Below are positions 15,969 through 25,161 of a stretch of 64,000 nt of DNA, in pieces (within the stretch, counting starts at the first letter, position 1; the number at the start of each line of letters is the position of its first letter). Both the position numbers and the translations under genes were made by a program. The stretch covers positions 1-64,000 of the forward strand of contig NZ_BNBL01000002.1 in the NCBI RefSeq assembly GCF_014655595.1. The letters are read 5' to 3'. Origin of the DNA: Streptomyces griseocarneus (GTDB lineage Bacteria > Actinomycetota > Actinomycetes > Streptomycetales > Streptomycetaceae). The notes beneath the pieces are model-generated. The model searched no databases, was not told where the DNA came from, and worked only from the letters and a program-made list of their open reading frames with translations.

Positions 15969-16901
15969 ATGCTCTTGGAGAACAAGATCGTGGAGCGCCG
16001 GAGCCTGCTCCGCCTTGTCGCGGAGAACTTCCAGGACACCGGGCGCGATGACGGAGAAGCCGAAGAGCTGGAATTCCTTCCGCTCGGCGAGGACAGCTGG
16101 TCATATCGCTTCGGATCCCTGTGGATCAGCGTGCGCCGTGATCTCGACGGCCATTTCCCGGGGGCCTACGAGGCGGCGGTTCTGCTGCGGGAGGGCGGAA
16201 AGGACTTCGTCCTCGCCCCGCTGCCCGGACGGGACGGAAGGGTCGTCCACGACATAGCGGGCTTCCCCGTCGTGGTCTTCCCCTACGTCGAACGCGCGGC
16301 CGCCGCCCCGGTGGCCCCGGACGCCGCGCAACTCGCTGTTCTCGTACGGCAGCTGGAGGAGGTCCACCGCTTCGCCGCCCCCGCCGGACTCCCGGCCGAC
16401 GTGCCCGTGGAGGACTTCCGGTTCCCGTTCGAGTCCGATCTGGAGAAGGCGCTGCAGGCCGCGCTGAACGACGAGACAGCCGGCCACGGGCCGTACGGCC
16501 GGCGCCTGACCGAGCTGGTCACCCGGCGGTGGGACCACCTCACCGCGCTGCGGCGGGACGCGGCACGCGTCGCCGACCGCTGCGCCATCCTGTGGCAGGG
16601 CGAGCGGCCCGCGCTGACGCACGGCGACCCGAGCCCGTCCAACGTCCTGTTCGGGCCGGACGTCCACATCCTCGACTGGGGCGGCATGATGTGGGCCCCG
16701 CCGGAACGCGACTGGTCGGCCGTCACCAGGGCGTTCGGCACCCCACCGCGCGGGCGCGCGGAATTCCTGCGCTTCTACGCCCTGCGCTGGACGCTCGCCG
16801 AGATCGCCGAGTACGCCGCGCGGTTCTCCGGGCCCCACACGGGGGACGCCGACGACGACGCCATGTGGGGACGGCTCACGCACTACCTCCCGGCCCTCTG
16901 A
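15969..16901 (+). CDS. strN: Aminocyclitol phosphotransferase, StrN-like
   Basis: 310 residues, ATG 15969, with no Shine-Dalgarno site (probably leaderless). APH/choline-kinase fold: Brenner motif THGDPSPSNVLF with catalytic Asp, then metal Asp in ILDWGG. StrN is the predicted kinase acting on scyllo-inosamine or a later aminocyclitol, making the phosphorylated acceptor required by amidinotransferase StrB1. It is divergent from the matching phosphatase strO and followed after 62 bp by strM. Confidence 0.75.
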   Translation: MLLENKIVERRSLLRLVAENFQDTGRDDGEAEELEFLPLGEDSWSYRFGSLWISVRRDLDGHFPGAYEAAVLLREGGKDFVLAPLPGRDGRVVHDIAGFPVVVFPYVERAAAAPVAPDAAQLAVLVRQLEEVHRFAAPAGLPADVPVEDFRFPFESDLEKALQAALNDETAGHGPYGRRLTELVTRRWDHLTALRRDAARVADRCAILWQGERPALTHGDPSPSNVLFGPDVHILDWGGMMWAPPERDWSAVTRAFGTPPRGRAEFLRFYALRWTLAEIAEYAARFSGPHTGDADDDAMWGRLTHYLPAL

Positions 16902-16963
16902 CCGCCCTTCGGGGTCCCGGCGCCGGGACCACCATCACCCCTGCTCGTGTGAGGAGTCGCTGC

Positions 16964-17581
16964 ATGCGTCCGCTCGGTATGGAAGGCGCCTGGCTGGTGG
17001 AGACGCAGGCCTTCGGGGACGACCGCGGAGAGTTCCAGGAACTCTTCCGCGGCGGGGCGTTGAGCGACGTCCTCGGCTACGCACCCGGCGTCGCGCAGGT
17101 GAACCGGTCGGTCTCCCGGCGCGGCGTGGTGCGGGGCGTGCACTACGCCGACGTCCCGCCCGGACAGGCGAAGTACGTCACCTGCGTCGGCGGCTCCGTG
17201 CTCGACGTCGTGGTCGACCTCCGCGTCGGCTCGCCCACCTACCGCACCTGGCGGGCGGTGCGCCTGGACGACCCGCGGCTGAGCGTGTACGCCGAAGCCG
17301 GCCTCGGCCATGCCTTCATGGCCCTCACCGACGACGCCACCGTCGTCTACCTCACCTCCGAGGAGTACGCCCCGCAGCGCGAGCGCGCCGTCCATCCCCT
17401 CGACCCCGCCCTCGGCATCGACTGGCCCGCCGGGATCGAGCCCGTGCTGTCCGAGAAGGACCGCACGGCCCCCGGTCTCGAGGAGATGGAACGGCGCGGG
17501 CTGCTGCCGGACTTCGGCGCGTGCACGACGTTCCACCAAGCCATGCGGGAGAGGTTCGCGGCCGCACGGCACCCGGCCTGA
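16964..17581 (+). CDS. strM: dTDP-4-keto-6-deoxyglucose 3,5-epimerase, StrM
   Basis: 205 residues from ATG 16964 (GAGGAGTCGC). RmlC-type cupin: QVNRSVSRRGVVRGVHYA holds the catalytic His, VVDLRVGSPTY the substrate loop, AGLGHAFMALTDDATVVYL the second shell. It makes dTDP-4-keto-L-rhamnose for dihydrostreptose. It converges with strL, its pathway partner. Confidence 0.87.
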   Translation: MRPLGMEGAWLVETQAFGDDRGEFQELFRGGALSDVLGYAPGVAQVNRSVSRRGVVRGVHYADVPPGQAKYVTCVGGSVLDVVVDLRVGSPTYRTWRAVRLDDPRLSVYAEAGLGHAFMALTDDATVVYLTSEEYAPQRERAVHPLDPALGIDWPAGIEPVLSEKDRTAPGLEEMERRGLLPDFGACTTFHQAMRERFAAARHPA

Positions 17582-17597
17582 GGGGCCGGGGGGCTGC

Positions 17598-18509
17598 TCA
17601 GCGCCCCTGCTCCGCCCGGCCCGCCGCATCGCGCAGCGCGGGGAACGCCTCCGCCAGCGCCTCGCGCCACTCGCGCAGCGGGCCCATCCCCGCCTCCTGC
17701 CACCGGCGTTGGTCGAGCAGGCTGAAGCCCGGCCGCGGGGCGGGGCGGTCCAGTGCGCCGCTGCTGGTGGGGCGGATCCGGTCCGGGTCGGCGCCGAGCA
17801 GCCGGAACGTCTCACGCGCCAGCGCGTACCAGGTCGTCCCGCCCGTGTTGGTCGCGTGGTAGACGCCGGCGGGCGCCGTGTCCCGCAGCGCCGCGGTGCC
17901 CAGCGCGACCAGCCGGTCGGCGAGGTCAGCTGTCCAGGTCGGCTGACCGTGCTGGTCGTCGACGACCGGCACGGTGTCCCGGCCGGCCGCCAGCCGGATC
18001 ATGGTGGAGACGAAGTTCCGGCCGCCCGCCCCGTACAGCCAGGCCGTGCGCACCACGTAACCGGTCTCCGGCAGGATGCCGAGCACGGCCCGTTCGCCCG
18101 CGAGCTTGGTCATGCCGTACACCGTCCGCGGGCCGGGAGGGTCGTCCTCGCGGTACGGGCGGTCGGCCAGCCCGGCGAAGACGTAGTCGGTGGACAGCTG
18201 GAGCAGTCGTGCGCCGCTCCGGCGGCAGGCGTGGGCCAGGTGCGCGGGTCCCGCGCCGTTCACCTCCATGGCCTGTGCGGGATGCGACTCGGCCGCGTCG
18301 ACCGCCGTCCACGCCGCGCAGTTGACGACCACCGCGGGCCGGTGGCGTGCGACGGCGGCCCGCGCGGAGGCGGGGTCCGTGACGTCCAGGGCGGCGCGGC
18401 CGAGCGCGGTCACCGCGATCCCCTGGAGGGCCAGGCGGGCGGTGAGTTCGCGCCCGAGCATGCCGTCGGCGCCGGCGACGAGCCAGCCGGCAGCGGGTAT
18501 CGGGGACAC
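17598..18509 (-). CDS. strL: dTDP-dihydrostreptose synthase / dTDP-4-dehydrorhamnose reductase-like, StrL
   Basis: 303 residues from GTG 18509 (GGAGG 8 nt upstream). RmlD-type SDR with GADGMLGREL cofactor loop, QLSTDYVFAG and catalytic YGMTKLAGE (Tyr, Lys). StrL with StrM converts dTDP-4-keto-6-deoxyglucose to dTDP-L-dihydrostreptose, the branched sugar of streptomycin. It is cotranscribed after strD and strE on the minus strand. Confidence 0.87.
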   Translation of the reverse strand: MSPIPAAGWLVAGADGMLGRELTARLALQGIAVTALGRAALDVTDPASARAAVARHRPAVVVNCAAWTAVDAAESHPAQAMEVNGAGPAHLAHACRRSGARLLQLSTDYVFAGLADRPYREDDPPGPRTVYGMTKLAGERAVLGILPETGYVVRTAWLYGAGGRNFVSTMIRLAAGRDTVPVVDDQHGQPTWTADLADRLVALGTAALRDTAPAGVYHATNTGGTTWYALARETFRLLGADPDRIRPTSSGALDRPAPRPGFSLLDQRRWQEAGMGPLREWREALAEAFPALRDAAGRAEQGR

Positions 18510-18540
18510 GGCGACGACCTCCGGTTCGGGGTGGGCGGGG

Positions 18541-19530
18541 TCAGGCGGACAGGGCACGGTGCGCGAGCAGCGGTTCCCACCAGGAACGGTGGGTGCGGTA
18601 CCAGGCGACGGTGGCGGCCAGGCCGGTGCCCAGGTCCGTGGCGGGCGCGAAGCCGAGCTCACGGCTGATCCTGCCGGAGTCCACCGCGTAGCGGCGGTCG
18701 TGGCCCTTGCGGTCCTCGACGTACTCCACGCTGTCCCAGCCGGCCTCGCAGGCCTCCAGCAGCAGGCCGACGAGCTCCCTGTTGCTCAGCGCGGTGCCGC
18801 CACCGATGTTGTACACCCGTCCCGCCCGTCCCCGGGTCCGGACCGCCTCGATGCCCCGTACGTGGTCGTCCACGTGCAGCCAGTCCCGCACGTGCAGTCC
18901 GTCGCCGTACAGCGGCACCTTGCGTCCGTCCATCAGCAGGGTGACGAAGCGGGGGATCAGCTTCTCCGGGAACTGGTAGGGGCCGTAGTTGTTGGAACAG
19001 CGGGTGATCCGGACGTCCAGGCCGTGGCTGACGTGCTGGGCCAGGGCGAGGAGGTCGGCCGACGCCTTGGAGGCGGAGTAGGGGCTGTTGGGCCGCAACG
19101 GCTCGTCCTCGTTCCACGATCCGTGCTCCAGCGAGCCGTAGACCTCGTCGGTCGACACCTGCACGAACGGGGCCGCGCCGTGCCGCAGCGCCGCGTCGAG
19201 GAGCGTCTGCGTGCCTTGCACGTTGGTGCGCACGAACGCGGAGGCGTCGAGCAGCGAGCGGTCCACGTGGGACTCGGCGGCGAAGTGGACGACCTGGTCC
19301 TGGCCGGCCATGACCCGGTCGACCAGGGGCGCGTCGCAGATGTCGCCCCGTACGAAGACGCATCTGGGGTCGTCGCGCACGGGGTCGAGGTTGGCCGGGT
19401 TGCCCGCGTAGGTCAGGGCGTCCAGCACGGTGACCCGCACATCGGGCGGCCCTTCCGGGCCGAGCAGGGTGCGGACGTAGTGGGAGCCGATGAAACCGGC
19501 TCCGCCGGTGACGAGCAGACGCGTGGTCAT
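18541..19530 (-). CDS. strE: dTDP-glucose 4,6-dehydratase, StrE
   Basis: 329 residues. RmlB-type SDR: VTGGAGFIGSHYVRTLLG, FAAESHVDRS, VSTDEVYGSLEHGSWNEDEPL, the YSASKASAD catalytic Tyr-x3-Lys and TRCSNNYGPYQFPEKLIP. It makes dTDP-4-keto-6-deoxyglucose, feeding StrM and StrL. It lies between strD and strL in one minus-strand operon; the 73-bp strD-strE gap holds two ATCGAGG(A/G)AGGG repeats of unknown meaning. Confidence 0.92.
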   Translation of the reverse strand: MTTRLLVTGGAGFIGSHYVRTLLGPEGPPDVRVTVLDALTYAGNPANLDPVRDDPRCVFVRGDICDAPLVDRVMAGQDQVVHFAAESHVDRSLLDASAFVRTNVQGTQTLLDAALRHGAAPFVQVSTDEVYGSLEHGSWNEDEPLRPNSPYSASKASADLLALAQHVSHGLDVRITRCSNNYGPYQFPEKLIPRFVTLLMDGRKVPLYGDGLHVRDWLHVDDHVRGIEAVRTRGRAGRVYNIGGGTALSNRELVGLLLEACEAGWDSVEYVEDRKGHDRRYAVDSGRISRELGFAPATDLGTGLAATVAWYRTHRSWWEPLLAHRALSA

Positions 19531-19603
19531 GGCGGGGCCCTGCTTTCCGGAAGGTGGGATCGAGGAAGGGCGGAATCGAGGGAGGGTGGGTCGAGGCCTG
19601 TGG

Positions 19604-20671
19604 TCAGGACGAGATCTGGGCCGTGCTGTGGTCGCCGAGGACGAGCCGGTGGGCGTGCGGCACGGGCGGGGCCGGCGTCACCCGGACGTGCCGGCCGATG
19701 AGGGACGCCTCGATGCGCCGCACGCCGGAGATGGAGGCGTTGCGCAGCACGATGGAGAACTCCACCTCGCTGTCCTCGACGAGGCAGTCCTCCGCGATGG
19801 AGGTGAAGGGCCCGACGTAGGAGTCGGCGACGACCGCGCCCGAGCCGATCACCGCGGGGCCCACGACGCGGGAGTTGCGGACGACGGCGCCCTCGTCGAC
19901 GCGGACGCGTCCGATGAGCTCGCTGCGCTCGTCCACGAGGCCGTCGCAGCGCGGCTCGACGGTCTCCAGGACCAGCCGGTTCACCTCCAGCATGTCGGTG
20001 ACGTTGCCGGTGTCCTTCCAGTAGCCGGTGATCTGTGTGGAGCGCACGTCCCTGCCCGCGTCGATGAGCCACTGCACGGCGTGGGTGATCTCCAACTCAC
20101 CCCGCCAGGACGGCTCGATGGCCCGCACGGCCTCATGGATCGCGGGGGAGAAGAGGTACACGCCGACCAGGGCGAGGTCGCTCTTCGGGCGCGCAGGCTT
20201 CTCCTCCAGACCGCGCACCCGGCCGGAGGCGTCGAGCTCGGCCACGCCGAAGGACCGGGGGTCGGACACATGGGTGAGCAGCAGGTGGGCGTCCGGCCGG
20301 TGCGCGCGGAACTCGCGGATCGGCTCGTCGATGCCACCCACGACGAAATTGTCTCCGAGGTACATCGCGAAGTCGTCGTCCCCCAGGTACTTGCGGGATA
20401 TACGGACGGCGTGGGCGAGCCCCAGTGGCTCCTGCTGCGGAATGTAGCTGACGTCGAGGCCGAATTTGGAGCCGTCCCCCACGGCTTCCATGATTTCGTC
20501 GACCGTGTCGCCGACCACAATGCCGACGTCCGTTATCCCGGCGGCGGCGATCGCCTCCAGCCCGTAGAAGAGAACGGGTTTGTTGGCCACCGGGACCAGT
20601 TGCTTGGCCGAGGTGTGGGTGATGGGCCGCAGGCGGGTGCCCGCGCCGCCGGCCAGTACGAGCGCTTTCAT
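19604..20671 (-). CDS. strD: Glucose-1-phosphate thymidylyltransferase, StrD
   Basis: 355 residues, the usual length of the StrD-type long RmlA. Signature LAGGAGTRLRPITHTSAKQLVPV at the N-terminus; GDNFVVGGI holds the metal Asp; the C-terminal third (about 240-350) is a left-handed hexapeptide-repeat helix (VVRNSRVVGPAVIGSGAVVADSYVGPFTSI). It activates glucose-1-phosphate as dTDP-glucose, the first dihydrostreptose step. Divergent from strR. Confidence 0.92.
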   Translation of the reverse strand: MKALVLAGGAGTRLRPITHTSAKQLVPVANKPVLFYGLEAIAAAGITDVGIVVGDTVDEIMEAVGDGSKFGLDVSYIPQQEPLGLAHAVRISRKYLGDDDFAMYLGDNFVVGGIDEPIREFRAHRPDAHLLLTHVSDPRSFGVAELDASGRVRGLEEKPARPKSDLALVGVYLFSPAIHEAVRAIEPSWRGELEITHAVQWLIDAGRDVRSTQITGYWKDTGNVTDMLEVNRLVLETVEPRCDGLVDERSELIGRVRVDEGAVVRNSRVVGPAVIGSGAVVADSYVGPFTSIAEDCLVEDSEVEFSIVLRNASISGVRRIEASLIGRHVRVTPAPPVPHAHRLVLGDHSTAQISS

Positions 20672-21042
20672 GGGTGCTCCCTGCATGGTGTGGGGTGGGG
20701 CCAGGGGTCCGTCGGTCGCCGCACCGGGCGGCCCCGCCACCGGGTGGCGGGAAACGTACGCTGCGTGGCGTGATCCACTCCTCGGCGCAACTCGCATGTG
20801 TAAGGGGCGCATTGAGACAAGATCGGTCGTTGTGACGCACCTGCGGCCGGAAAGCGCCGCAGGCGGGTACGGTCCGCCGAGCGGTGCCGCCGCCGGTGTC
20901 CCGTGCGGGCCCGGTGTCCGCCCGGTGTCCGCCCGGTTCTGCTCGGCCGGCGGGTCCGGGACGGGGCGGCGCCCGCCCTCCACAGGGGCACTTTTCAGCC
21001 GCTTTACCTTGCTTTACTGAGATCTTGGCGGGTGCTAAGCAT
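20672..21042. promoter_or_regulatory. strD-strR intergenic control region
   Basis: 371 bp without a gene. Two near-consensus AdpA sites (TGGCSNGWWY): TGGCGGGAAA (20745-20754) and TGGCGGGTGC (21026-21035), each with one mismatch. A direct repeat GCTTTAC lies at about 21001-21018, and CCCGGTGTCCG is repeated around 20918-20938. A CTGCGG/CCGCAG stem lies near 20841-20862. In S. griseus AdpA activates strR from two upstream sites, so a similar arrangement is plausible here. Confidence 0.5.
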
Positions 21043-22434
21043 ATGACGGAGGAAAGCCCCGAGGCGGTGCCGGACTCCTTACAGTGGAATGCCTTTGTGG
21101 CCGAAGGGTATGTAGTGGAGACTAATTCCCGTAACAGCCCCGTTCAAGCCCGTGACACGCCTGCGGGTCCTACCGCAGAATTCAGTACCTGTAGCTCGAA
21201 TTTATCCGGTGTCGCCAGGGTACCCATCAGCTCTCTCCGGCCGTCCGACTCCCCCCGCAGGGCCGGAGAGAACCCGGAGCACATTCGCGCGCTCGCGGAA
21301 TCCGACGCACAACTGCCCCCCATCGTCGTGATGCCGTCCACGATGCGCGTCATCGACGGCATGCACCGGCTGCGGGCCGCCGAACTCCGGGGTGCGACGG
21401 AGATCGAGGTCCGGTACTTCGAGGGCGAGGAGAAGGACGCCTTCGTGCTCGCCGTGGAATCCAACGTCACCCACGGCCTGCCGCTCACCCGCGACGACCG
21501 CAAGGCGGCCGCGGCACGGATCCTCAGCAGCCACCCCCTGTGGTCGGACCGGGCGATCGGGTCGGCGACCGGGCTCTCGGCCAAGACGGTGGGCGCTCTC
21601 CGCGCCCGTTCAACCGAGGCACTTCCACAGTCGAACGTCCGCATCGGCCGGGACGGCAGGGCCCGGCCGCTGGACCCCACCGAAGGACGCGTGCTGGCCG
21701 GCCGCCTCCTGCAGGAGAACCCCTCGGCCCCGCTGCGCCAGATCGCCGCACAGGCGGGCGTGTCGCTCAGCACCGTCTCCGACGTCCGCAAACGGCTGCA
21801 ACGCGGCGAGGGCCCCGTACCCGAACGGGCGCGGGGACGGAAGGAGACGGGGACGGGCAACGGTACCGAGGAGCCGCCACAGCGACGGCGCTCTGATGAG
21901 GCCGAGGTGAACAGGCCCTCACGCACCCTGATGCTGCGCCACCTCAGCCGCGATCCGTCGGTGCGGCTGACCGAGGACGGCCGCGCACTCCTGCGCTGGC
22001 TCAACGTCGTGGCGGTGCAGGGCCAGGACTGGGAGCGCCTGCTCGGCAACATCCCGCCGCACCGCGTCGGCGTCATCGCCGAACTGGCCCGGGGCTGCGC
22101 CGAGATCTGGCAGCAGGTGGCCGAGCAGCTGGAGAGGAGCGGCGGCGAGGTGGAGGGCACGGCGGGCGAGCGCTCCGCCGACGCCCCGGTCCAGGCGTCC
22201 GTCGTCGGCGCCGGCGGCGGCCTCGGTGGCGGCATCGGGACTGGCACCGGCATCGGCATCGGTACCGGCATCGGGACCGGCGTCGGGTCCCGCGCGGCGC
22301 GCGCCATGAGCGCCGTGCGGCCTGAGGAGGTGGCCGTCCCGGTGACCGACCCGCCCGAGCGTGCGGCGAGCGGCCCCTCCGAACCCTGCTGCGCCGTCAT
22401 CGCTCGCCGGCAGCTGCGCACGACGCGGCGGTAG
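21043..22434 (+). CDS. strR: Pathway-specific activator StrR (ParB-like/HTH)
   Basis: 463 residues from ATG 21043. Residues about 60-320 match the StrR family: a ParB/Sulfiredoxin-like N-domain (SLRPSDSPRRAGENPEHIRAL, VIDGMHRLRAAELRGATEI), HTH SDRAIGSATGLSAKTVGALRA, then RIGRDGRARPLDPTEGR and a second HTH, LRQIAAQAGVSLSTVSDVRKRLQ. StrR binds GTTCGACTG-N11-CAGTCGAAC sites and activates str/sts genes. Codons 13 (21079) and 54 (21202) are TTA, and the first 60 codons are notably AT-richer. The C-terminus (about 380-463) with a Gly-Ile-Gly-Thr run is an extension over the roughly 350 residues I recall for S. griseus StrR. Confidence 0.88.
   Translation: MTEESPEAVPDSLQWNAFVAEGYVVETNSRNSPVQARDTPAGPTAEFSTCSSNLSGVARVPISSLRPSDSPRRAGENPEHIRALAESDAQLPPIVVMPSTMRVIDGMHRLRAAELRGATEIEVRYFEGEEKDAFVLAVESNVTHGLPLTRDDRKAAAARILSSHPLWSDRAIGSATGLSAKTVGALRARSTEALPQSNVRIGRDGRARPLDPTEGRVLAGRLLQENPSAPLRQIAAQAGVSLSTVSDVRKRLQRGEGPVPERARGRKETGTGNGTEEPPQRRRSDEAEVNRPSRTLMLRHLSRDPSVRLTEDGRALLRWLNVVAVQGQDWERLLGNIPPHRVGVIAELARGCAEIWQQVAEQLERSGGEVEGTAGERSADAPVQASVVGAGGGLGGGIGTGTGIGIGTGIGTGVGSRAARAMSAVRPEEVAVPVTDPPERAASGPSEPCCAVIARRQLRTTRR
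21608..21636. promoter_or_regulatory. StrR-type operator inside strR
   Basis: GTTCAACCG, 11 nt, CAGTCGAAC within the strR coding sequence. The right half is perfect and the left half has two mismatches to the consensus. It may mediate feedback or loop formation by StrR. Confidence 0.65.
22231..22289 (+). repeat. Hexamer-type repeat encoding a Gly-Ile-Gly-Thr tract in StrR
   Basis: Degenerate GGCATC/GGGACC/GGCACC units encode GIGTGTGIGIGTGIGTGVG, a flexible tail of StrR. Confidence 0.75.
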
Positions 22435-22521
22435 GCCACCGGGCGTGCCCGGTTCCGGGCAGCGGCCGGCCCGTACGGCCGCTGCCCACTCAACGACCGG
22501 AATGTTCAAGGGAGATGAACG

Positions 22522-23592
22522 ATGAAGGTGGGAATCCTCGGCGCCGGGCGCATGGGGCAGCTGCACGCGCGGGCGCTGGCCGCACTCGCGGACGCCCCCT
22601 CCTTGGTGATCCACGACGTCGACCACGACGCCGCCGAACGGCTCGCCCGTTCGCTGAACGCACACGCCGCGGGGACGGCGACGACCCGGTCCTCGCTCGG
22701 CGAGGTCATCGCAGGCGCCGACGCACTGGTGGTCGCCACCCCGGCGACCCGGCGCCGGGCGGCTCTGCTCGAGGCGTCACGGGCGGGCCTTCCGGTGTTC
22801 TGCGAAAAGCCCCTGACCGCCGACGTGGAGGAGGCCCGCGAGATCGCCGCCGCCCTTTCCGGGGCACGGCTCCACGTGGGGTTCCAGCGCCGCTGCGACC
22901 CGGGTTACCGGATGCTGCGGGAGGAGATCCGGTCCGGCCGGCTGGGGCGGATCCTGATGGTGCGGTGCACCGCGTTCGACCATGCGCCACCCGCCGGCGC
23001 GTACGAGCGCACCGCGGGCGACATCTTCACCGACTGCCTCATCCACGACATGGACGTCGTGCACTGGCTGACCGGACAGCCGACCGTCGCGGTGCAGGCC
23101 GACGGCGCCCGGATGCTGGGCGGCGATGGGTACGACGTCGCGACCGCCGTGCTCACCCTCGGCGACGGCGCGCGGGCCGTGCTCTCCGCTTCCCGCCTGG
23201 ATCCGCACGGTTACGACCACCGCGTCGAGGTCCTGGGAACGAAGGGCTCCCTCGCCGTCGGGCTCGACGAACGGACCCCGCTGCGGCGGGTCGGGGCCGA
23301 CGGCGACCGGCTTGCCGCGGGGCCGCCGCCGCACGCTCCGTACCGGGACTTCACCGACCGCTTCGCGGCGGCGTACCAGCAGGAGATGCGGGCGTTCCTG
23401 CGGATGGCGACGCACGGGGAGCCGAGCCCGTGCACCGCCGCGGAGGCGCTGGCGGCCCAGGAAGTGGCCGCGGCCGCGGGCCGGTCGGCGCGGGCCGGGA
23501 CCCGCATCACCCCGGCGGTGGATGCCTCCCGGACTGCGGAAGCCGCCACGGAAGCCACTATGGAAGCCGCCACGGAAGGACGGATCCGATGA
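22522..23592 (+). CDS. strI: Inositol dehydrogenase-like oxidoreductase, StrI
   Basis: 356 residues from ATG 22522 (GGGAGATGAACG). Gfo/Idh/MocA fold: [23 protein letters not shown] site, [12 protein letters not shown] with the catalytic EKP, and [12 protein letters not shown] with active-site Asp/His. StrI is assigned to oxidation of myo-inositol to scyllo-inosose. The last 20 codons are a 12-bp repeat giving an [13 protein letters not shown] tail. The stop overlaps the strK start (ATGA). Confidence 0.85.
   Translation: MKVGILGAGRMGQLHARALAALADAPSLVIHDVDHDAAERLARSLNAHAAGTATTRSSLGEVIAGADALVVATPATRRRAALLEASRAGLPVFCEKPLTADVEEAREIAAALSGARLHVGFQRRCDPGYRMLREEIRSGRLGRILMVRCTAFDHAPPAGAYERTAGDIFTDCLIHDMDVVHWLTGQPTVAVQADGARMLGGDGYDVATAVLTLGDGARAVLSASRLDPHGYDHRVEVLGTKGSLAVGLDERTPLRRVGADGDRLAAGPPPHAPYRDFTDRFAAAYQQEMRAFLRMATHGEPSPCTAAEALAAQEVAAAAGRSARAGTRITPAVDASRTAEAATEATMEAATEGRIR
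23539..23574 (+). repeat. Dodecamer repeat at the end of strI
   Basis: GAAGCCGCCACG, GAAGCCACTATG, GAAGCCGCCACG in frame ([12 protein letters not shown]), ending just before the strK start. Confidence 0.75.
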
Positions 23593-24968
23593 CGCGGAGG
23601 GCGAACGGGTCCACGCGGCGTGCCCCGTGGCGTCGGGGTGCGGTCGCCTGCAGCGTTCTGCTGACGCTCGTCACCGTTCCCGTCGCCTCCTCGGCGTCCG
23701 GTCCGGACGGCGGGAAGCCGGACCGGGGACAGGAGACGGCACAGAACGTCATCCTCCTCGTCGGTGACGGCATGGGCGACTCGGAGATCACCGCCGCACG
23801 CGACTACACCGTGGGGGCCGGAGGCCGCCTGGCCATGGACCGGCTGCCGATGACCGGCACGTCCCTGACCCACTCGGTGGACGAACGGGGCCGGCCCGAC
23901 TACGTCACCGACTCCGCGGCCGGTGCCAGTGCGTGGGCCACGGGGCACAAGACCGTCAACGGACGGGTGTCCAAGACCGCGGGCACCAACCGGCCCGTGC
24001 CCACCGTGCTGGAGCTGGCCCGGCGCCAGGGGTACGCGGTCGGCAGCGTCACCACCGAGTCGGTCGCCGACGCCACGCCCGCCGCCCTCACCGCGCACGC
24101 CACCGACCGCTCGTGCAAGGGGCCGGCCGACATGGCGGCCTGCCCGGCGGACACCCGGGCGCGCGGCGGCGCCGGCTCCGTCGCGGAGCAGACCGTCGCG
24201 CTGCGGCCCGACGTCCTGCTCGGCGGCGGGACGGACGTCTTCGCGCAGACCGTCACCGACGGGCCGCACCGCGGCCGTACGGTGCTGGAGCAGGCCCGGG
24301 CCGGGGGCTACCAGGTGGTGCGCGACAGCGCGGGCCTGAAGGCGGCCCGTTCCGGGCAGCCGGTGCTCGGGCTGTTCGCGCCGGCCGCCGTGCCGGTGGA
24401 GTGGACCGGGGCCCCGGCCGTCGTCGGCGGGACGCGGCCCCAGCGATGCGCCGTCCACAACCCCGCACGCCCGGCCGGCACGCCCACGCTGGAGGAGTCC
24501 ACGCGCGCCGCGCTGGACCTGCTGACGGCCCGGCACGAGCGCTCCGGGCCGGCCGGCAAGGGGTTCTTCCTGCAGGTGGAGGGCGCCTCCATCGACGACC
24601 GGAGCCATGACGCCGATCCGTGCGGCCAGATCGGGGAGACCGTCGCCTTCGACCGGGCCGTCGCCGCCGCGCTCGCGTACGCCGACGCGCACCCCCGCAC
24701 CCTCGTGATCGTCACGGCCGACCACGGGCACGCCGGCCAGGTCCTTCCGGTGGACGCGCGGCCGCCCGGCCGCTCCAGCACGCTCATCACCGACGAGGGC
24801 GCTCTGCTGCAGCTCGGGTACGCGAGCGGCGCGCCGGACGACGTGCAGGAGCACACCGGGGTGCAGGTGCGCATCGCGGCCAGGGGGCCGCAGGCCCACC
24901 GGGTGCTCGGCGTCCACGACAACACCGCGCTGTTCGGCACGCTGCGTTCGGCGCTCGGCCTGCGCTGA
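23589..24968 (+). CDS. strK: Secreted alkaline phosphatase, streptomycin-6-phosphate phosphatase StrK
   Basis: 459 residues. The signal peptide is about 1-35 ([24 protein letters not shown]). Alkaline phosphatase motifs: [18 protein letters not shown] (metal Asp), [16 protein letters not shown] (nucleophile Ser) and [11 protein letters not shown] (Asp-His metal site). In the pathway the drug leaves the cell as the inactive 6-phosphate and StrK removes the phosphate outside, completing the APH(6)-based self-protection cycle. Translationally coupled to strI. Confidence 0.9.
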   Translation: MTRRANGSTRRAPWRRGAVACSVLLTLVTVPVASSASGPDGGKPDRGQETAQNVILLVGDGMGDSEITAARDYTVGAGGRLAMDRLPMTGTSLTHSVDERGRPDYVTDSAAGASAWATGHKTVNGRVSKTAGTNRPVPTVLELARRQGYAVGSVTTESVADATPAALTAHATDRSCKGPADMAACPADTRARGGAGSVAEQTVALRPDVLLGGGTDVFAQTVTDGPHRGRTVLEQARAGGYQVVRDSAGLKAARSGQPVLGLFAPAAVPVEWTGAPAVVGGTRPQRCAVHNPARPAGTPTLEESTRAALDLLTARHERSGPAGKGFFLQVEGASIDDRSHDADPCGQIGETVAFDRAVAAALAYADAHPRTLVIVTADHGHAGQVLPVDARPPGRSSTLITDEGALLQLGYASGAPDDVQEHTGVQVRIAARGPQAHRVLGVHDNTALFGTLRSALGLR

Positions 24969-25161
24969 GGCTTCCGCGAAGGAGGACGCGCGTCCATTCC
25001 GGGGTCGCCCGCGGCCGCAAATTCCTTCACCCATGCCATTCCCATGTCCCTTTCACAGGGCCTCGGTTGAAGAATTCCCGAGTCCCCCGCAGCATGGTCC
25101 GGCGGAAGCGGATCTCCGTCTTTCCGGCACGGCCTCCATGGAAGTCGAAGGGTGTGAAATC

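Noticed and set aside
25033..25161. Longer N-terminus for StrS
   Set aside because: The extra 43 codons lack family similarity and codon bias; GTG 25162 has a better-spaced ribosome site and gives the usual length.
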